Positions 8,242 through 20,068 of a DNA stretch of 64,000 nucleotides are shown here, in pieces (positions within the stretch are counted from its first letter, which is position 1; each line of letters begins with the position of its first letter). The stretch lies in assembly GCA_024235995.1 (NCBI GenBank), contig JACKLI010000001.1:2604001-2668000 (forward strand). The letters run 5' to 3'. Under the pieces are notes generated by a model. That model ran no database searches, was not told the DNA's origin, and worked only from the letters and a program-made list of their open reading frames with translations. The translations under genes and the position numbers were made by a program. The DNA is from Burkholderiaceae bacterium. GTDB taxonomy: Bacteria > Pseudomonadota > Gammaproteobacteria > Burkholderiales > Burkholderiaceae_C.

Positions 8242-9801
8242 ATGAACCAAGCCTCCACCTCCGCCGCCCCGGCCGCCCCCGAACAAGACGAAAACAAGCT
8301 GGTCGCCGAGCGGCGCGACAAGCTCAAGGCCTTGCGCGCCGCGCAGGCGGCGGGCGGTGCCGTCGCCTTTCCCAACGATTTCAAGCCAAAAGACCGCGCA
8401 GCCGGCTTGCACCAAGCGCACGGCGCTACTGAAAAAGAGGCATTCGAGGCCGACCTGGCCGCCGGCGCGAAGATCGCCGTGAGCGTGGCCGGCCGCATGA
8501 TGCTCAAGCGCGTGATGGGCAAGGCCAGCTTCGCCACGCTGCAGGACACCACGGGGCGCATCCAGATCTACGTGGTGCGTGACGACGTGGGCGAGGACGC
8601 CTACGCGGCCTTCAAGCACTGGGACCTGGGCGACATCGTGGCCGCCGAGGGCCATCTGTTCAAGACCAAGACCGGCGAGCTGTCGATCCACGCCACGTCG
8701 GTGCGCCTGCTGACCAAGAGCCTGCGCCCGCTGCCCGACAAGTTCCACGGCATGCAGGACCAGGAGCTGAAGTACCGCCAGCGCTACGTCGACCTGATCA
8801 TGGACGAGGCCGCCCGCGCCCGCTTTGCCCTGCGCAGCCAGACCCTGGCGGCCATGCGCGCCTTCATGACCGGCGCCGGCTTCATGGAGGTGGAAACGCC
8901 CATGCTTCACCCCATTCCGGGCGGGGCCAACGCCAAGCCCTTCGTCACGCACCACAACGCGCTCGACCAGCAGATGTTCCTGCGCATCGCGCCCGAGCTG
9001 TACCTGAAGCGCCTGATCGTCGGCGGCTTCGAGCGCGTGTTCGAGATCAACCGCAGCTTTCGCAACGAAGGCATCAGCGTGCGGCACAACCCCGAGTTCA
9101 CCATGATGGAGTTCTACGCCGCATACTGGAACTACCAGGACCTGATGGACTTCACCGAAGCGCTGCTGCGCGACAGCGCCCAGCGCGCCACCGGCTCGCT
9201 GCAGCTCAGGTACCAGGGCAAGCCGGTCGACCTGGCCCAGCCCTTCGCGCGCCTGACCATCCGCGAGGCGATTGCCGCGCACACCGACATCGGCGCCGGC
9301 GTGGATGACGCCGCCGCGCTGATCGAGCGGCTGAAGAAGCTGGGCCTCTCGGAAGCCAAGGACAAGCTGAGTGCTCGCAGCCTGGCCAGCCTGCAGGTGC
9401 TGTACTTCGAGGAGGTGGTGGAGGAAAAGCTGTGGCAGCCCACCTTCATCATGGAGCACCCCACCGAGATCAGCCCGCTGGCGCGCGCCAACGACACGCG
9501 CCCCGAGGTGACCGAGCGCTTCGAGCTGTACATCACCGGACGCGAGATGGCCAACGGCTTCAGCGAGCTGAACGACGCCGAGGACCAGGCCGCGCGCTTC
9601 GCCGCGCAGGCCAGCGCCAAGGATGCGGGCGACGAGGAAGCCATGTTCTACGACCACGACTTCGTGCGCGCGCTCGAATACGGCATGCCGCCCACCGGCG
9701 GCTGCGGCGTGGGCATCGACCGCCTGATGATGCTGCTGACCGACAGCGCCAGCATCCGCGACGTGATCCTGTTCCCGGCGCTGCGGCGCGAGGCGGGTTG
9801 A
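8242..9801 (+). CDS. lysS: Lysyl-tRNA synthetase, class II
   Basis: A 519-residue LysRS. An N-terminal OB-fold anticodon-binding domain (about 75-190) precedes the class II core: motif 2 (FRNEGISVRHNPEFTMMEFY) and motif 3 (GGCGVGIDRLMMLLT). Near 8404-8445 an in-frame AT-richer segment (ACTGAAAAAGAGGC) in the poorly conserved N-terminal region resembles the genome's dispersed repeat. The 264-bp upstream gap holds a TAAAAT hexamer (8136-8141) but no good -35 element. Confidence 0.96.
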   Translation: MNQASTSAAPAAPEQDENKLVAERRDKLKALRAAQAAGGAVAFPNDFKPKDRAAGLHQAHGATEKEAFEADLAAGAKIAVSVAGRMMLKRVMGKASFATLQDTTGRIQIYVVRDDVGEDAYAAFKHWDLGDIVAAEGHLFKTKTGELSIHATSVRLLTKSLRPLPDKFHGMQDQELKYRQRYVDLIMDEAARARFALRSQTLAAMRAFMTGAGFMEVETPMLHPIPGGANAKPFVTHHNALDQQMFLRIAPELYLKRLIVGGFERVFEINRSFRNEGISVRHNPEFTMMEFYAAYWNYQDLMDFTEALLRDSAQRATGSLQLRYQGKPVDLAQPFARLTIREAIAAHTDIGAGVDDAAALIERLKKLGLSEAKDKLSARSLASLQVLYFEEVVEEKLWQPTFIMEHPTEISPLARANDTRPEVTERFELYITGREMANGFSELNDAEDQAARFAAQASAKDAGDEEAMFYDHDFVRALEYGMPPTGGCGVGIDRLMMLLTDSASIRDVILFPALRREAG

Positions 9802-9808
9802 GGCTAGG

Positions 9809-10807
9809 TCAGCCCTTCATCACCTCGGGGTTCAGCGGCGTCAGCGCCCTGCCCTGCGTCAGATAGCCGATCAGGTTGTCGGCCGCCAGGTGGGCCATGG
9901 CTAGGCGCGTGGGCAGGCTGGCGCTGGCGATGTGCGGCGTGAGGGCCACGTTGGTGCAGGCCAGCAGCTCGGGGTGGACCTGGGGCTCGCCCTCGAACAC
10001 GTCCAGCCCGGCCGCCGCGATGCGCCCGGCACGCAGCGCCTGCGCCAGCGCGGCGTCGTCCACCACGCCGCCGCGGCCGATGTTGACCAGGGTGGCCGTG
10101 GGCTTCATCAGCGCCAGCTCGGCCGCGCCGATGCAGTGGCGCGTCTCGGCTGTCAGGGGCAGCACCACCATCACGTGGTCGGCGCGGCGCAGCAAATCGT
10201 CCTTGCCGACGTATTCGGCCTGCACGGCCGCTTCTTCCGCGGTCGGCAGGCGGGTGCGGTTGTGATAGAGCACCTTCATGCCGAAGCCCAGCGCGCCGCG
10301 CCGCGCAATGGCCTGGCCGATGCGGCCCATGCCCAGGATGCCCAGGGTGGCGCCATGCACGTCCTGGCCCACCAGCATGTCGTAGGACCAGCGCTGCCAG
10401 CGGCCGGCGCGCAGGTAATGCTCGCCCTCGGTGATGCGGCGCGCGGCGGCCATCAGCAGCGCAAAGCCGCCATCGGCGGTGGTTTCGGTCAGCACGTCGG
10501 GGGCGTTGGTGGCCAGCACGCCGGCCGCCGTCATGGCCGGCAGGTCGAAGTTGTTGTAGCCCACGGCCATGTTGGCGCAGATGCGCAGGTCGGGGCAGGC
10601 GGCCAGCAGGCGCGCGTCGATGCGATCGCCGCCCGCGGTGAAGACGCCGCGCTTGCCCTGCAGGCGGGCGATCAGCTCGTCGGGTGAAAGCGTGTCGTCG
10701 GCCTGGTTGGTGCTGACGTCCAGTTGCGCGGACAGCTTCTCGATCACCTCGGGGAAGATGCGGCGCGCAACGAAGATGGCGGGTTTGGCGGGTGTGGTCG
10801 AGCTCAT
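9809..10807 (-). CDS. D-2-hydroxyacid dehydrogenase (glyoxylate/hydroxypyruvate reductase type)
   Basis: A 332-residue NAD(P)-dependent dehydrogenase of the GhrB/GyaR group. The Rossmann motif is GILGMGRIGQAIARR (about 155-170). The catalytic Arg/Glu/His set is seen in NIGRGGVVDD, FEGEP and TPHIAS. A likely substrate is glyoxylate, hydroxypyruvate or 2-ketogluconate; sequence alone does not separate these. No SD site is visible, and a TAAACT hexamer ends 6 nt before ATG (possible leaderless start). It follows the FAD monooxygenase on the same strand. Confidence 0.88.
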   Translation of the reverse strand: MSSTTPAKPAIFVARRIFPEVIEKLSAQLDVSTNQADDTLSPDELIARLQGKRGVFTAGGDRIDARLLAACPDLRICANMAVGYNNFDLPAMTAAGVLATNAPDVLTETTADGGFALLMAAARRITEGEHYLRAGRWQRWSYDMLVGQDVHGATLGILGMGRIGQAIARRGALGFGMKVLYHNRTRLPTAEEAAVQAEYVGKDDLLRRADHVMVVLPLTAETRHCIGAAELALMKPTATLVNIGRGGVVDDAALAQALRAGRIAAAGLDVFEGEPQVHPELLACTNVALTPHIASASLPTRLAMAHLAADNLIGYLTQGRALTPLNPEVMKG

Positions 10808-10847
10808 GCGCCGAGTTTAGGCGCTGCTCCAGGCGGCCGTGCGCGGC

Positions 10848-12059
10848 TCAGCGCGAATACAGCCAGGGCACGTCCAGCACGCGCTCGCCCAGCAGGCGGA
10901 TCGAGGCGTCGCGCCCCACCCGCACCAGCCCGCGGGCATGAAAGATCTCGCCGTTGCGCATGGAGCGCGCCTGCACCCGCGCCACGCGCTGCCAGCGCGC
11001 CTGCGCATAGCGGCGCAGGCGGGTGGGCACGTCCACCGCCGTCATGGCCAGCGACCGCGCCAGCTCGGCCGCGTCCTCGATCGCCATGCCGGCGCCCTGC
11101 GCCATGTAGGGGCGCATGGGGTGGGCCGCGTCGCCCAGCAGCGCCACGCGCCCACGCGCCAGCTCGTCGGCCCCATCGACCGGCGCGCGCGCGGCCAGCA
11201 CCCAGCGGCGCCAGGTCTGCGGGTTGAGGCTGGCCCCCGTGGCCGCCTCCACCAGCTCGCGCAGCGGCGCGCAGACGACGCCCAGGCTGCCCAGCGCGCG
11301 GGCCAGCTCGCCGGACGGCACGGCGTCGTCGTCGCGCCCGGCCGGCGCCCGGGGCGCCGCGTGGCGCAGGATGGCCACCACGTTCAGGGCCGCGCCGGCG
11401 CGCACCGGGTAGTGCACCAGGTGCAGGTCGGTGCCCATCCACACCGTCACCTCGTTGGCATGCCAGGCGGGCGGCAGCGCGTCCATGCGCAGCATGGCGC
11501 GATAGGCCAGGTCGCCCACGGGCTGGGGCGGGCCGTCGCCCAGCAGCTGCTGGCGCACGGCGCTCAGCAGGCCATCGGCGCCCAGCAGCGCGTCACCCTC
11601 CACCTCGCTGCCGCCGCCGGTGCGCACGCACACCGCGGCGCCGTCGTCCTGAAAGCGCGTCAAGGTCTGGCCCAGGCGGATCTGCACCTCGCCCGTGGCC
11701 TGGGCCAGGGCCAGCAGCAGGGCATGCAGGTCGGCCCGGTGCACCGTGACGTAGGGCGCGCCGTAGCGCTGCAGAGCGCGTTCGCCCAGCGGCAGCTCGC
11801 CCAGCTCGGCGCCGGACTCGGCGTTGCGCACCACCAAGCGCCGCGGGTAGGCCGCCACGGCGCGCAAGGCGTCCTGCTGGCCCCAGGCATGCAGGATGCG
11901 CGTGACGTTGGGGCCCAGTTGCAGCCCGGCGCCCACCTCGGCGAACACCGGCGTGCGCTCGAACACGCGCACCTGCCAGCCGGCGCGCGCCACGGCGCAG
12001 GCGGCAGCCATGGCACCGATGCCGCCGCCGGCCACCAGCAATTGCTGCGGTGCGCTCAA
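10848..12059 (-). CDS. FAD-dependent monooxygenase (salicylate / 3-hydroxybenzoate hydroxylase family)
   Basis: A 403-residue class A flavoprotein hydroxylase. It has the GxGxxG dinucleotide fold (AGGGIGAM, about 10-17), the DG motif in GADGLLSAVR, and the GD motif GDAAHPMRPYMAQGAG, which binds the FAD ribityl chain. The family hydroxylates aromatic acids with NAD(P)H and O2; the substrate is unknown. Translation appears to start at TTG (12057-12059), supported by a strong purine-rich SD (GGGAGGGGATC) 4-5 nt upstream. It lies between acnA and the hydroxyacid dehydrogenase on one strand, possibly co-transcribed. Confidence 0.82.
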   Translation of the reverse strand: MSAPQQLLVAGGGIGAMAAACAVARAGWQVRVFERTPVFAEVGAGLQLGPNVTRILHAWGQQDALRAVAAYPRRLVVRNAESGAELGELPLGERALQRYGAPYVTVHRADLHALLLALAQATGEVQIRLGQTLTRFQDDGAAVCVRTGGGSEVEGDALLGADGLLSAVRQQLLGDGPPQPVGDLAYRAMLRMDALPPAWHANEVTVWMGTDLHLVHYPVRAGAALNVVAILRHAAPRAPAGRDDDAVPSGELARALGSLGVVCAPLRELVEAATGASLNPQTWRRWVLAARAPVDGADELARGRVALLGDAAHPMRPYMAQGAGMAIEDAAELARSLAMTAVDVPTRLRRYAQARWQRVARVQARSMRNGEIFHARGLVRVGRDASIRLLGERVLDVPWLYSR

Positions 12060-12098
12060 GGCCGATCCCCTCCCATGCCGGACAGACTTTTCAGGCGC

Positions 12099-14966
<2,868 letters not shown>

Positions 14967-15100
14967 GGTTTGCTCCTTCGGGGGTGGACGGACCGCGGCA
15001 GCGGAGGTATTGCACCATTGTGGCAGCGCCCGATTGCGCTTGCCGGCGGAAAGGTCAAACTCCGGTCATTTCGGAATCAAATGGGACCATAGCCCGCATG

Positions 15101-15130
15101 GATCAAGCGCCAGCAGCTATGATAAAGATA
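15101..15130. repeat. Dispersed AT-richer repeat, half element
   Basis: CAAGCGC followed by CAGCTAT, one arm of the repeat described at 48281-48330, lies in the gap upstream of acnA. Confidence 0.6.
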
Positions 15131-15157
15131 GTTATCGGCGGGTGCCGCGCGCGCCGT

Positions 15158-15772
15158 TCACTTGCGCGCTGCGGGCGCGCGCGGCGCGCTGGCGGCCGCG
15201 GCCGCCGCCTGGCGTGCGAGCTGATCGAGCGGCTTGACGGCGCCGCAATCGGCGCCCAGCCACTTCATCTGGGTTTCGGTGGCCGACGTCTGGCGCGCGC
15301 CGGCCTTGTCGGTGCGGGTGGTGTCCAGGCGGGTGGTGACCCGATCGCCGGCCACCGTGGTTTCGCCCTTGCCCGTCATTGTGCCGCCGCCGCGCGGCTT
15401 GCAGGCCAGCTCGAAGCGGGTGCGGTTGCCCTCGCGCTCGATCCTGGGCGGCTCGCAGTCGGCGCCGGCCGGGCGCGGCACCAGGGGCTGCTCGCGCGCC
15501 GCCATCTCGGGGCTGATGCACAGGCGTTGCGTCAGCGGCTCGGTGCCCCGGTTGGCCAGCGCCCCGCCCACCTGCCTGCGCTGCTCGGGCGTCATCTTGG
15601 CCAGCATGGCGCGCATCTGCTCGTCGGCCTGGCGCATTTGCGGCAGCATGTCCTTGCCGTCCATCGTCATGCGGATGGGGCGCGTTTCCCACAGGCCCGC
15701 CTTGAGGCCGCCGGCCGCCTGGGCGGCGCCCAGCGCGCCGAGGGCAATGAGCGCAATCGCAGCCTTTTTCAT
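15158..15772 (-). CDS. Exported DUF3617 family protein
   Basis: A 204-residue protein with a clear signal peptide (MKKAAIALIALGALGAAQA) ending near residue 20. The mature part begins GGLKAGLWE, typical of DUF3617, with conserved cysteines (RLCIS, DCEPP, ACKP, DCG). The last 30 residues are Ala/Arg-rich. The family is periplasmic and of unknown function. It reads in the same direction as the macro-domain gene, with a small gap. Confidence 0.8.
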   Translation of the reverse strand: MKKAAIALIALGALGAAQAAGGLKAGLWETRPIRMTMDGKDMLPQMRQADEQMRAMLAKMTPEQRRQVGGALANRGTEPLTQRLCISPEMAAREQPLVPRPAGADCEPPRIEREGNRTRFELACKPRGGGTMTGKGETTVAGDRVTTRLDTTRTDKAGARQTSATETQMKWLGADCGAVKPLDQLARQAAAAAASAPRAPAARK

Positions 15773-15836
15773 GTCGTTCGTTCGATGTGAATGAAAGGCC
15801 GCGATGGTACAGCGGCGCGCGGCGTGCTGCCGGGTG

Positions 15837-16346
15837 TCAGGCGGCCAGCCTCTCGTCGGCTTTCTGGTCCTTGCGGTAGACCTCGTAGACCAGCACCGGG
15901 ACGCCCAGCTCGCCCAGATGCTGGCGAATCAGCGGCTTGACGTCGGCCCAGTTGAGCCCGCCCACACCCGTGGCCAGGCGCGGCAGCGCGATGCTGCGGA
16001 TGCCCTCCTCCTGCACCAGTTTGGCCAGCGCCCGCAGCACCTGGTTGACGTCCTCGGTGCTGGCCTTGGTGGGCCGCGCCGACTTGGCCTGGCTTTGCAT
16101 GCCCTGCGTGAGCAGGTTGACGATGGCGCGCGTGCTGCCGTCTTCATTGATGCCGCGCCAAAGCCATATTTCGCCCGTGCGGGGCTCCTTGGCGTGCATG
16201 GCGTGGCGGTAGTCGCGCACCAGGGAGGGAAAGCGCTCGCGCAGCGCCAGCGCCAGCCCCGAATCGAACGGCTCGTGCGTGGCAATGCCGTGCGCGATCA
16301 GTTGCGCGTCGCTCAAAAGAATGTCGCCTTCGACATCACGGATCAT
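15837..16346 (-). CDS. Macro-domain protein, TARG1/ALC1-like
   Basis: A 169-residue single macro domain. The N-terminal strand and loop (VEGDILLSDAQLIAHGIA), a short sGlAlalr helix and the ALPRLATGVGGLNW loop fit the TARG1/ALC1-like class that binds or removes ADP-ribose. The ATG at 16344-16346 is chosen because an AAGGAG SD lies 7 nt upstream; an upstream in-frame extension lacks one. There is no DarT-like neighbour, so it is not an obvious DarTG antitoxin. The enzymatic activity is inferred from the fold. Confidence 0.75.
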   Translation of the reverse strand: MIRDVEGDILLSDAQLIAHGIATHEPFDSGLALALRERFPSLVRDYRHAMHAKEPRTGEIWLWRGINEDGSTRAIVNLLTQGMQSQAKSARPTKASTEDVNQVLRALAKLVQEEGIRSIALPRLATGVGGLNWADVKPLIRQHLGELGVPVLVYEVYRKDQKADERLAA

Positions 16347-16484
16347 GGTGCTTCTCCTTGCATCACAGTTGGAAATTCGGCTTGCTTTCACCATAGCCCC
16401 GCCCTGGGCCGCGCGGCTTGAGGCGAGTCAAGCGCAGCCGCCGTCTGCGGCGAAAAAACCACGAAGCAGGGACAATACGCCGCC

Positions 16485-17867
16485 ATGACAGCCCGAGCCC
16501 CCGAATTGCTGCTGCCCGCCGGCAGCCTGGACAAGATGCGCGCCGCCTACGACTTCGGCGCCGACGCGGTGTACGCCGGCCAGCCGCGCTACAGCCTGCG
16601 CGCGCGCAACAACGAGTTTCGACTGGAGGCCCTGCAGCAGGGCATTGCCGAGGCGCATGCGCGCGGCAAAAAGTTCTTCGTCACCAGCAACCTGCTGGCG
16701 CACAACGACAAGCTGCGCACCTACCTGCGCGACCTGGAGCCGGTGATCGCGCTTGCGCCCGACGCGCTGATCATGGCCGACGCAGGCCTGATCATGCAGG
16801 TGCGCGAGAAGTGGCCGCACGTGCCGATCCACCTCAGCGTGCAGGCCAACACCACCAACTGGGCGGCGGTGAAGTTCTGGCAGCGCGTGGGCGTGGCGCG
16901 CATCATTCTCTCGCGCGAGCTGAGCCTGGCCGAGGTGGAGCAGATCCGCCAGGAGTGCCCCGATATGGAGCTGGAGGTGTTCGTGCACGGCGCGCTGTGC
17001 ATCGCCTACTCGGGGCGCTGCCTGCTGTCGGGCTACTTCAACCGGCGCGACCCCAACCAGGGCACCTGCACCAACGCCTGCCGCTGGAACTACAAGACGC
17101 AAGACGCGGACGTGGACCCCAACACCGGCGAGGCGCTGGCGCGCGGCGAGCAGTTGCAGGGCTTTTCCTTCGGCGCCGAGCAGGAGCGCGCCGACGAGGC
17201 CGGATCGGGAAGACCCACACGCCACCCCGCCGCCGACAAGGTGTACCTGATCGAGGAAGAAGGCCGCCCCGGCCAGCTGATGCCCATCATGGAGGACGAG
17301 CACGGCACCTACATCATGAACAGCAAGGACCTGCGCGCGGTCGAGCTGGTGGAAAAGCTCGCCCGGATCGGCGTGGATTCGCTGAAGATCGAGGGCCGCA
17401 CCAAGAGCCAGTACTACGTGGCGCGCACCGCGCAGGTGTACCGCCGCGCCATCGACGATGCGGTGGCCGGCCGCCCCTTCAACCCCGAGCTGATCACCGA
17501 GCTGGAAGGCCTGGCCAACCGCGGCTACACCAGCGGCTTTCTGGAGCGCCGCCCGGCGCAGAACTACCAGAACTACGAAACCGGGCACTCGGTGGCCACG
17601 CGCAGCCAGTTCGTCGGCGAGGTGAAGGCAGTGGCGGACGGCTGGGCCGAGGTGGAGACCAAGAACCGCTTTGCCGTGGGCGACTGGATCGAGATCATCC
17701 ACCCCGCCGGCAACCGAACCGTGCAGCTCACGACCATGAAAAACGCCGAAGGCCAGGCCATCGCCGTGGCGCCGGGCAACCCGCTGCACGTGTGGATTCC
17801 GGTGGAGGGCCCGGCCGAGCACGCGCTGATTGCGCGCCTGCAGGCCCCGCCCGGCGTGCCCGCCTGA
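16485..17867 (+). CDS. trhP: U32 family tRNA 5-hydroxyuridine modification protein (YegQ/TrhP-like)
   Basis: A 460-residue U32 protein matching E. coli YegQ in length and order: the ELLLPAGSLDKMRAAYDFGADAVYAG start, a Cys set for an Fe-S cluster (GALCIAYSGRCLLSGYF, then GTCTNACRW), and a C-terminal OB-like domain. YegQ/TrhP makes 5-hydroxyuridine at position 34 of certain tRNAs from a prephenate-derived donor. An acidic 35-residue insert (about 205-250) is longer than usual. No SD; GACAAT ends 8 nt before ATG (possible leaderless). It is a paralogue of the UbiU and UbiV genes near 26 kb. Confidence 0.85.
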   Translation: MTARAPELLLPAGSLDKMRAAYDFGADAVYAGQPRYSLRARNNEFRLEALQQGIAEAHARGKKFFVTSNLLAHNDKLRTYLRDLEPVIALAPDALIMADAGLIMQVREKWPHVPIHLSVQANTTNWAAVKFWQRVGVARIILSRELSLAEVEQIRQECPDMELEVFVHGALCIAYSGRCLLSGYFNRRDPNQGTCTNACRWNYKTQDADVDPNTGEALARGEQLQGFSFGAEQERADEAGSGRPTRHPAADKVYLIEEEGRPGQLMPIMEDEHGTYIMNSKDLRAVELVEKLARIGVDSLKIEGRTKSQYYVARTAQVYRRAIDDAVAGRPFNPELITELEGLANRGYTSGFLERRPAQNYQNYETGHSVATRSQFVGEVKAVADGWAEVETKNRFAVGDWIEIIHPAGNRTVQLTTMKNAEGQAIAVAPGNPLHVWIPVEGPAEHALIARLQAPPGVPA

Positions 17868-17873
17868 GCGGGC

Positions 17874-19145
17874 TCAGGATTTCCAGGTCAGCGCCAGCCC
17901 GATCACCGGCAGCGCCATGCACGCGGTGGCCAGCCAGCCCAGCCAGCGCACGCGCCGGCCGATGACGTGCTCGCCCATCACGTCGGGGCGGCTGGCCAGG
18001 CGCATCAGCACCGCCATGATGGGCACGGCCACCACGCCGTTGATGACGGCCGACCAGAACAGCTCCTCGATCGCCGTGGTGGGCGTGAAGCACAGGATCA
18101 CCCCGCCCACGGTGGACGCCGCGATCACGCTGTAGAAGCCCCGTCCCTCGCCGCGCCGCAGCGTTTGCGACAGGCTGCCATGCCAGCCCGCGGCGCCCGC
18201 CACGGCATAGGCGGCCGAGCCCGCCAGCACCGGCACCGCCAGCATGCCGGTGCCGATGATGCCCAGGCCGAACACCAGGAAGGCGAAGTCGCCCGCCACC
18301 GGCCGCAGCGCCTCGGCCGCCTGCGCGGCGGTCTCGACGTCGCGCACGCCGGCGGCGTACAGCGTGGCGGCGGTGCCCAGCATGATGCAGAACGCCACCA
18401 GCTCCGAGAAGCCCATGCCGATCACCGTGTCGGTGCGGATGCGCCGCAGGTGAAACCGCACCTCCTCGGCGCTGTGCACGCCGGGCTTCTTGTCCTCCAC
18501 CTCCTGGCTGGCCTGCCAGAAGAACAGGTAGGGGCTGATGGTGGTGCCCAGCACCGCCACCACGGTCAGGAACACCTGATGGTCCGTCGTCAGTTGCGGC
18601 CACACCACGGCCCGCGCCACCGCCACCCAGTCGATGCGCAGGGTGAGCACCACCGCCACGTAGGCGAACAGCGACAGCGTGAGCCACTTGAGCCAGCGCA
18701 CGTAGCGCTCATACGGCAGGAACACCTGCAGCACCAGGCACAGCAGCCCGAAGGTGACGGCGTAGATGTGCGCCGAGCCGCCCACCAGCAGGCGCAGCGC
18801 CTCGCCCATGGCGGCGATGTCGGCCGACAGGTTGAGCGTGTTGGCCATCACCAGCAGGCCCACGCACACCTGCACCACCCAGCGCGGGTAGGCGGCGCGC
18901 ATGTTCTCCGACAGGCCGCGCCCCGTGACGTAGCCGATGCGCGCGCTCACCATCTGGATGGCCACCATCAGCGGCAGCGCCAGTACCACCGTCCACAGCA
19001 TGTTCATGCCGTACTGCGCGCCGGCCTGCGAATAGGTGGCGATGCCGCTGGGGTCGTCGTCCGCCGCGCCGGTGATCAGGCCCGGGCCGAGCTGGCGCAG
19101 GCCGCGTTGCACGCGATCGAGGGACTCGGGCTTGGGGGCACTCAT
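17874..19145 (-). CDS. Divergent Nramp-family metal ion transporter
   Basis: A 423-residue protein with about 11 membrane spans and Nramp fold features. The TM1 substrate motif is DDDPSG (29-34) instead of canonical DPGN. The TM6 motif is ISPY (203-206) instead of MPH. Classic Mn2+/Fe2+ Nramps keep DPGN/MPH, so the substrate may differ (Nramp-related Mg2+ transporters are known with altered sites). The start is set at MSAPKPESLD; the 17 residues upstream are not family-like. Converges on trhP with a 6-bp gap. Confidence 0.82.
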   Translation of the reverse strand: MSAPKPESLDRVQRGLRQLGPGLITGAADDDPSGIATYSQAGAQYGMNMLWTVVLALPLMVAIQMVSARIGYVTGRGLSENMRAAYPRWVVQVCVGLLVMANTLNLSADIAAMGEALRLLVGGSAHIYAVTFGLLCLVLQVFLPYERYVRWLKWLTLSLFAYVAVVLTLRIDWVAVARAVVWPQLTTDHQVFLTVVAVLGTTISPYLFFWQASQEVEDKKPGVHSAEEVRFHLRRIRTDTVIGMGFSELVAFCIMLGTAATLYAAGVRDVETAAQAAEALRPVAGDFAFLVFGLGIIGTGMLAVPVLAGSAAYAVAGAAGWHGSLSQTLRRGEGRGFYSVIAASTVGGVILCFTPTTAIEELFWSAVINGVVAVPIMAVLMRLASRPDVMGEHVIGRRVRWLGWLATACMALPVIGLALTWKS

Positions 19146-19203
19146 GATGGGACGCGAGTATCCGCGAGTCGGTGCAGGCCGGGCGCCCGTTTGCACGCCG
19201 CCC

Positions 19204-19231
19204 TTGCTCCAATCCGCAAAACCTTTACACT
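19204..19231 (+). promoter_or_regulatory. Predicted sigma-70-type promoter for the zinc-ribbon gene
   Basis: TTGCTC and TACACT are separated by 16 nt in the AT-richer part of the divergent intergenic region. The predicted transcription start is near 19238, about 47 nt before the ATG. Confidence 0.5.
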
Positions 19232-19284
19232 TTGAATCAAATCACCCACGCCCGGCACCGCCACCGTCGCCGCCCCCTGCACGC

Positions 19285-20049
19285 ATGTCCCGGATCTGCC
19301 CCCAGTGCGGCGCTGAAAATCGCGACTCCGCCAAGTTCTGCCTCAAGTGCGCGCACCAGATGGTGCCCTTGAGCGCCATGACCGAGCCCGCCGCCCTGGA
19401 ACCCCGCAAGCGTCGGCGCAAGCACCGCCCCAAGGCCCAGCCCGAAGCCCCGCGCGGCCGGCGGGTGCTGCTGGGTGCCGCCGTGCTGATCGCCGTGCTG
19501 GCCGGCCTGGGCCTCTTTCTGAGGCCGTGGGGCGGCCGCGCCGATCCATCCGCGCCCGCCGCCACCCCGGCGCCCGCGCTGGCCGCAGCCCAGGCCATGC
19601 CCAGCGCATCGGCGCCCGAGCTTGCCCCAGCCCCCGAATCGGCCGCGCTCGCTCAGGCTGCCGCGGCCCTGGAGCAGTTGCAAACCCAGTCCAGTGCCAT
19701 GTCCGTGGCCAGTTCCGCCAGCTCGGCCCACGCGGCCGGCACGGCCGATGCCGTCCCCACCGCCAAGCCGCCGCCGCGCCGGCGGCCCGCCAAGGCCAGC
19801 CCCGAACCCGCGCCCGCACCGCCGCCGGCCCCGGTGGTGGTGCAGCAAGCGCCCGAGCCCCCTGCCCCGGCGCCGGTGCTTGCGCCCCGGCCCGCCCCGC
19901 CACGCGAGCTGTGCGCGGACAAGAGCTTCGTGGCCAAGGGCTACTGCATGCAGACCGAGTGCGACAAGCCCGGCATGGGCAGCCACCCGCAGTGCGTGCG
20001 CATGCGCGAGCAGCAGGACGCCATGCGGCACGGCTCGGGCGAGGGCTGA
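19285..20049 (+). CDS. Membrane-anchored zinc-ribbon protein with Pro/Ala-rich domain
   Basis: A 254-residue protein. An N-terminal zinc ribbon (Cys5, Cys8, Cys19, Cys22; CPQCGAENRDSAKFCLKC) is followed by a basic stretch (40-60), one membrane span (61-79), and a long Ala/Pro-rich linker. It ends in a small C-terminal cysteine cluster (CADKSFVAKGYCMQTECDKP) that would lie outside the membrane. The topology suggests a zinc-ribbon sensor in the cytoplasm and a disulfide-prone tail in the periplasm. Function unknown. Converges on the next gene. Confidence 0.72.
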   Translation: MSRICPQCGAENRDSAKFCLKCAHQMVPLSAMTEPAALEPRKRRRKHRPKAQPEAPRGRRVLLGAAVLIAVLAGLGLFLRPWGGRADPSAPAATPAPALAAAQAMPSASAPELAPAPESAALAQAAAALEQLQTQSSAMSVASSASSAHAAGTADAVPTAKPPPRRRPAKASPEPAPAPPPAPVVVQQAPEPPAPAPVLAPRPAPPRELCADKSFVAKGYCMQTECDKPGMGSHPQCVRMREQQDAMRHGSGEG

Positions 20050-20068
20050 TCGCCCCGCACTGGCGCGC

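Noticed and set aside
15837..16346. DarG-type antitoxin of a DarTG system
   Set aside because: The macro domain fits the TARG1/ALC1-like class, lacks the DarG C-terminal domain, and has no DarT-like ADP-ribosyltransferase beside it.
16485..17867. Third ubiquinone U32 factor or collagenase-type peptidase
   Set aside because: The length of 460 residues, C-terminal domain and start sequence match YegQ/TrhP, and it is far from the ubi operon; the old peptidase label of family U32 is not supported by function.
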